DNA from: Collinsella aerofaciens
Lineage (GTDB): Bacteria > Actinomycetota > Coriobacteriia > Coriobacteriales > Coriobacteriaceae
DNA: 38,458 nucleotides
Direction of reading: 5' to 3'
Assembly (NCBI GenBank): GCA_030841765.1
Contig: JAUUSS010000009.1
Location: 1 to 38,458 of the forward strand
The notes beneath the pieces were generated by a model. The model saw only the letters and a program-made list of their open reading frames with translations, was not told the DNA's origin and made no database searches. Both the position numbers and the translations under genes were made by a program. Shown here in pieces: positions 37,160 through 38,458 of this stretch. The number at the start of each line of letters is the position of its first letter. The first letter of the stretch is position 1.

Positions 37160-38065
37160 ATGGAACCTATTACAACGGGCATGCAAGGAGCAGCCGTCGA
37201 GGACGTGCAGTCTCGTCTCCTGCAGCTCGGCTACACGATTGATGCCGCCGAAGTCACCGACAAGTACTTTGGAGCCACCACTGAGCAGGCCGTCAGCACC
37301 TTCAGGCTCGACAGCGGCCTTGCTGCCGGTCATGCCGTCGATATCCCCTGCTGGAGCGCCCTTGTAGACGCTTCGTATAAGCTGGGCGACCGCACTCTCT
37401 ATCTGCGCATGCCCAATTTCCATGGCACCGATGTGCAGGCCCTGCAGCGCGCTCTCAACGTTTTGGGCTTTGCCTGTGGCGAAGACGACGGCTACTTTGG
37501 TCCGCATACCGAGGCCGCCCTGCAGCAGTTCCAGGAAAATGTCGGCCTGTTTGCCGACGGCATGGCCTTCCAGGACACCTACGCCTACATCAACCGCCTG
37601 CACCATGTGTGGGAGGGCAAGCCCTCGGTCACCGAAGCCGAGTCCCGCATCGGTTTTGCTCGCGCCGCCAACGTGCTCGAGCGCTTCCAGATTGCCGTTA
37701 TCGGCGAGGACCCCATCGCACGCAGTGTTGCGTCGCGCATGTGGAATATCGCCACGGCAACGACCGACAACAGCGGCATGATGCTCTGCGACTCCGAGGT
37801 CCCAACCGACGTTGACCTGGTGCTCGAGATTACAAGCGACGAGCTGCCCGCCGACGCCGCACCGCGCGCCACGATTGCCCTCGCCGAGTGCCACAACCTG
37901 GCCCAGCGCATCCGCACTGCCAATGTCGCCGCGCAGCAGAAGCCGGCTCGCATTCGCATTGAGCTCACGGGCATGACGCGCTACAACGGCACCTTCACGG
38001 CCAGCGACGCGCAGACACTCGCCGTACGCCTGCTCGATGGCGTTTGCGATGCCCTCGCAGATTAG
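37160..38065 (+). CDS. Leaderless protein with two peptidoglycan-binding-type repeats
   Basis: 301 residues without signal peptide or membrane segment, so predicted cytoplasmic. Two PG_binding_1-like repeats: TTGMQGAAVEDVQSRLLQLGY with YFGATTEQAVSTFR (about 5-55), and GTDVQALQRALNVLGF with YFGPHTEAALQQFQENVGL (about 90-135). The C-terminal half (about 165-301) is an alpha/beta region with FQIAVIGED, DVDLVLEITSDE and RIRIELTG; its order resembles an amidase_3 fold as in CwlM, but the zinc-binding His/Glu residues are not evident, so it is likely non-catalytic. Start ATG 37160 follows AAAGGGG. A regulator of peptidoglycan precursor synthesis like mycobacterial CwlM is one possibility; function is otherwise unknown. 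Confidence 0.85.
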   Translation: MEPITTGMQGAAVEDVQSRLLQLGYTIDAAEVTDKYFGATTEQAVSTFRLDSGLAAGHAVDIPCWSALVDASYKLGDRTLYLRMPNFHGTDVQALQRALNVLGFACGEDDGYFGPHTEAALQQFQENVGLFADGMAFQDTYAYINRLHHVWEGKPSVTEAESRIGFARAANVLERFQIAVIGEDPIARSVASRMWNIATATTDNSGMMLCDSEVPTDVDLVLEITSDELPADAAPRATIALAECHNLAQRIRTANVAAQQKPARIRIELTGMTRYNGTFTASDAQTLAVRLLDGVCDALAD

Positions 38066-38072
38066 GTAAACT
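38044..38072 (+). promoter_or_regulatory. Candidate promoter for tRNA-Gln
   Basis: TTGCGA (38044-38049), a 17-base spacer and TAAACT (38067-38072) lie 32 bases before the tRNA and overlap the end of the upstream gene. Confidence 0.5.
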
Positions 38073-38103
38073 AAACGAGTTGCTTTTGGGCAACACCACA
38101 CAT

Positions 38104-38178
38104 TGGGACGTAGTTCAACGGTAGAACTCCGGTTTTTGGTGCCGGCTGTTGGGGGTTCGAATCCCTCCGTCCCAGCCA
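38104..38178 (+). tRNA. tRNA-Gln (anticodon TTG)
   Basis: Complete cloverleaf: acceptor TGGGACG/CGTCCCA, D-stem GTTC/GAAC, anticodon stem CCGGT/GCCGG with loop TTTTGGT (anticodon TTG, reads CAA), T-arm GGGGG-TTCGAAT-CCCTC, discriminator G and encoded CCA. Followed by a terminator. Confidence 0.95.
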
Positions 38179-38185
38179 AAGAAAC

Positions 38186-38222
38186 AAGCCTCTCGAACGC
38201 ATAGCCGATCGGGAGGCTTTTC
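38186..38222 (+). terminator. Terminator after tRNA-Gln
   Basis: AAGCCTCTCG at 38186-38195 pairs with CGGGAGGCTT at 38210-38219 (one G-U), followed by TTT and T-rich sequence. Confidence 0.8.
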
Positions 38223-38227
38223 TTGTG

Positions 38228-38252
38228 AGCAAGCGGAGGGATTCGAACCCGC
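38228..38252 (-). pseudogene. tRNA 3'-end-like remnant (T-arm and acceptor strand)
   Basis: The minus strand reads GCGGGTTCGAATCCCTCCGC, followed by TTGC. This is the T-arm with the beginning of an acceptor strand of a class II-like (tRNA-Ser) 3' end. No matching 5' half (acceptor GCAAGCG, D-arm, anticodon) was found up to the window edge and no CCA is present, so it is probably a relic. Confidence 0.5.
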
Positions 38253-38402
38253 AAGGAATCTACCTATATAAGACAGACGCCCCAGGCCCATAAGGACCAA
38301 GAGCGCCTTTCATCTAGAATATATCAGCCCAGTTCCGAAAAGCGAGCCGCATGCGACAACCAAGTAGCCGCAGGCCCCGGGAGAGTGGGGACACCGGCTT
38401 AG

Positions 38403-38458
38403 GTTTATCGCGAGTTCCGCACGAACAGGAGGCCACTTAATGTGGCCTCCGTCGTGAG
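38403..38458 (+). repeat. Dispersed palindromic repeat family A, copy 3 (cut by window end)
   Basis: TTTATCGCGAGTTCCGCACG, then the GGAGGCCACTTAATGTGGCC hairpin. It has the same orientation as copy 2 (20583-20656) and stops at the window edge. Confidence 0.8.

Noticed and set aside
37052..38254. Minus-strand open frame of 400 codons across the tRNA
   Set aside because: It begins in the tRNA-like remnant and reads through the tRNA antisense (typical GTEGFEPPT- and VRIPPLA-like peptides), then opposite a supported gene.

Overview
The window is GC-rich (low 60s percent by eye) bacterial chromosome with dense coding, GC-ending codons and strong GAAAGG/GGAGG ribosome binding sites. Gene content (Tex, RlmKL, Kup, LTA-synthase-like sulfatase, sortase-anchored FG-GAP surface protein, PcsB-like NlpC/CHAP hydrolase, GalE, MalQ/GlgP, carbohydrate ABC and PTS transporters) and the style of the intergenic palindromes fit a gut Coriobacteriia member, most likely Collinsella. 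That placement is an inference from recall, not from a search.

Layout. 0.2-7.1 kb: tex (+), a transaldolase/FSA-type aldolase (-), a Cof-type HAD phosphatase (-) and a bifunctional 23S rRNA methyltransferase (+) whose RlmL half looks degenerate. 7.2-11.9 kb (-): potassium block with kup, a small tail-anchored membrane protein and a KdpD/KdpE-type two-component pair lacking the KdpD sensor domain; no kdpFABC is present. 12.1-15.5 kb: nitroreductase (-) and LTA-synthase-family membrane sulfatase (+). 15.5-20.7 kb: a large LPXTG-like surface protein gene (-) broken by two frameshifts and bracketed on both sides by the same two families of palindromic repeats. 20.7-23.2 kb: secreted coiled-coil peptidoglycan hydrolase (-) and galE (+).

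23.4-35.9 kb is an alpha-glucan/oligosaccharide module: malQ and glgP (+), a family-1 sugar ABC importer operon (-; binding protein, two permeases, ATPase), a GntR/HutC-type regulator (-) and, divergent from it, a maltose-type PTS EIIC-EIIB protein fused in frame to a HAD sugar phosphatase (+). Palindromes of the type TTGTTTAAACAA occur before malQ, before the binding-protein gene and twice between the regulator and the PTS gene, suggesting one regulator for all units. A plausible scheme is that oligosaccharide enters by ABC transport, disaccharide enters by PTS and is dephosphorylated at the membrane by the fused HAD domain, and MalQ and GlgP convert both into glucose and glucose-1-phosphate; GalE and the aldolase lie in connected pathways.

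35.9-38.5 kb: a polyprenyl diphosphate synthase, a leaderless protein with two peptidoglycan-binding-type repeats, tRNA-Gln(TTG), a tRNA-like remnant and a third copy of one dispersed repeat. The strongest candidates for something new are the EIICB-HAD fusion with its putative regulon, and the alternating inverted-motif array with a strict ~62-bp period at 20.05-20.50 kb.
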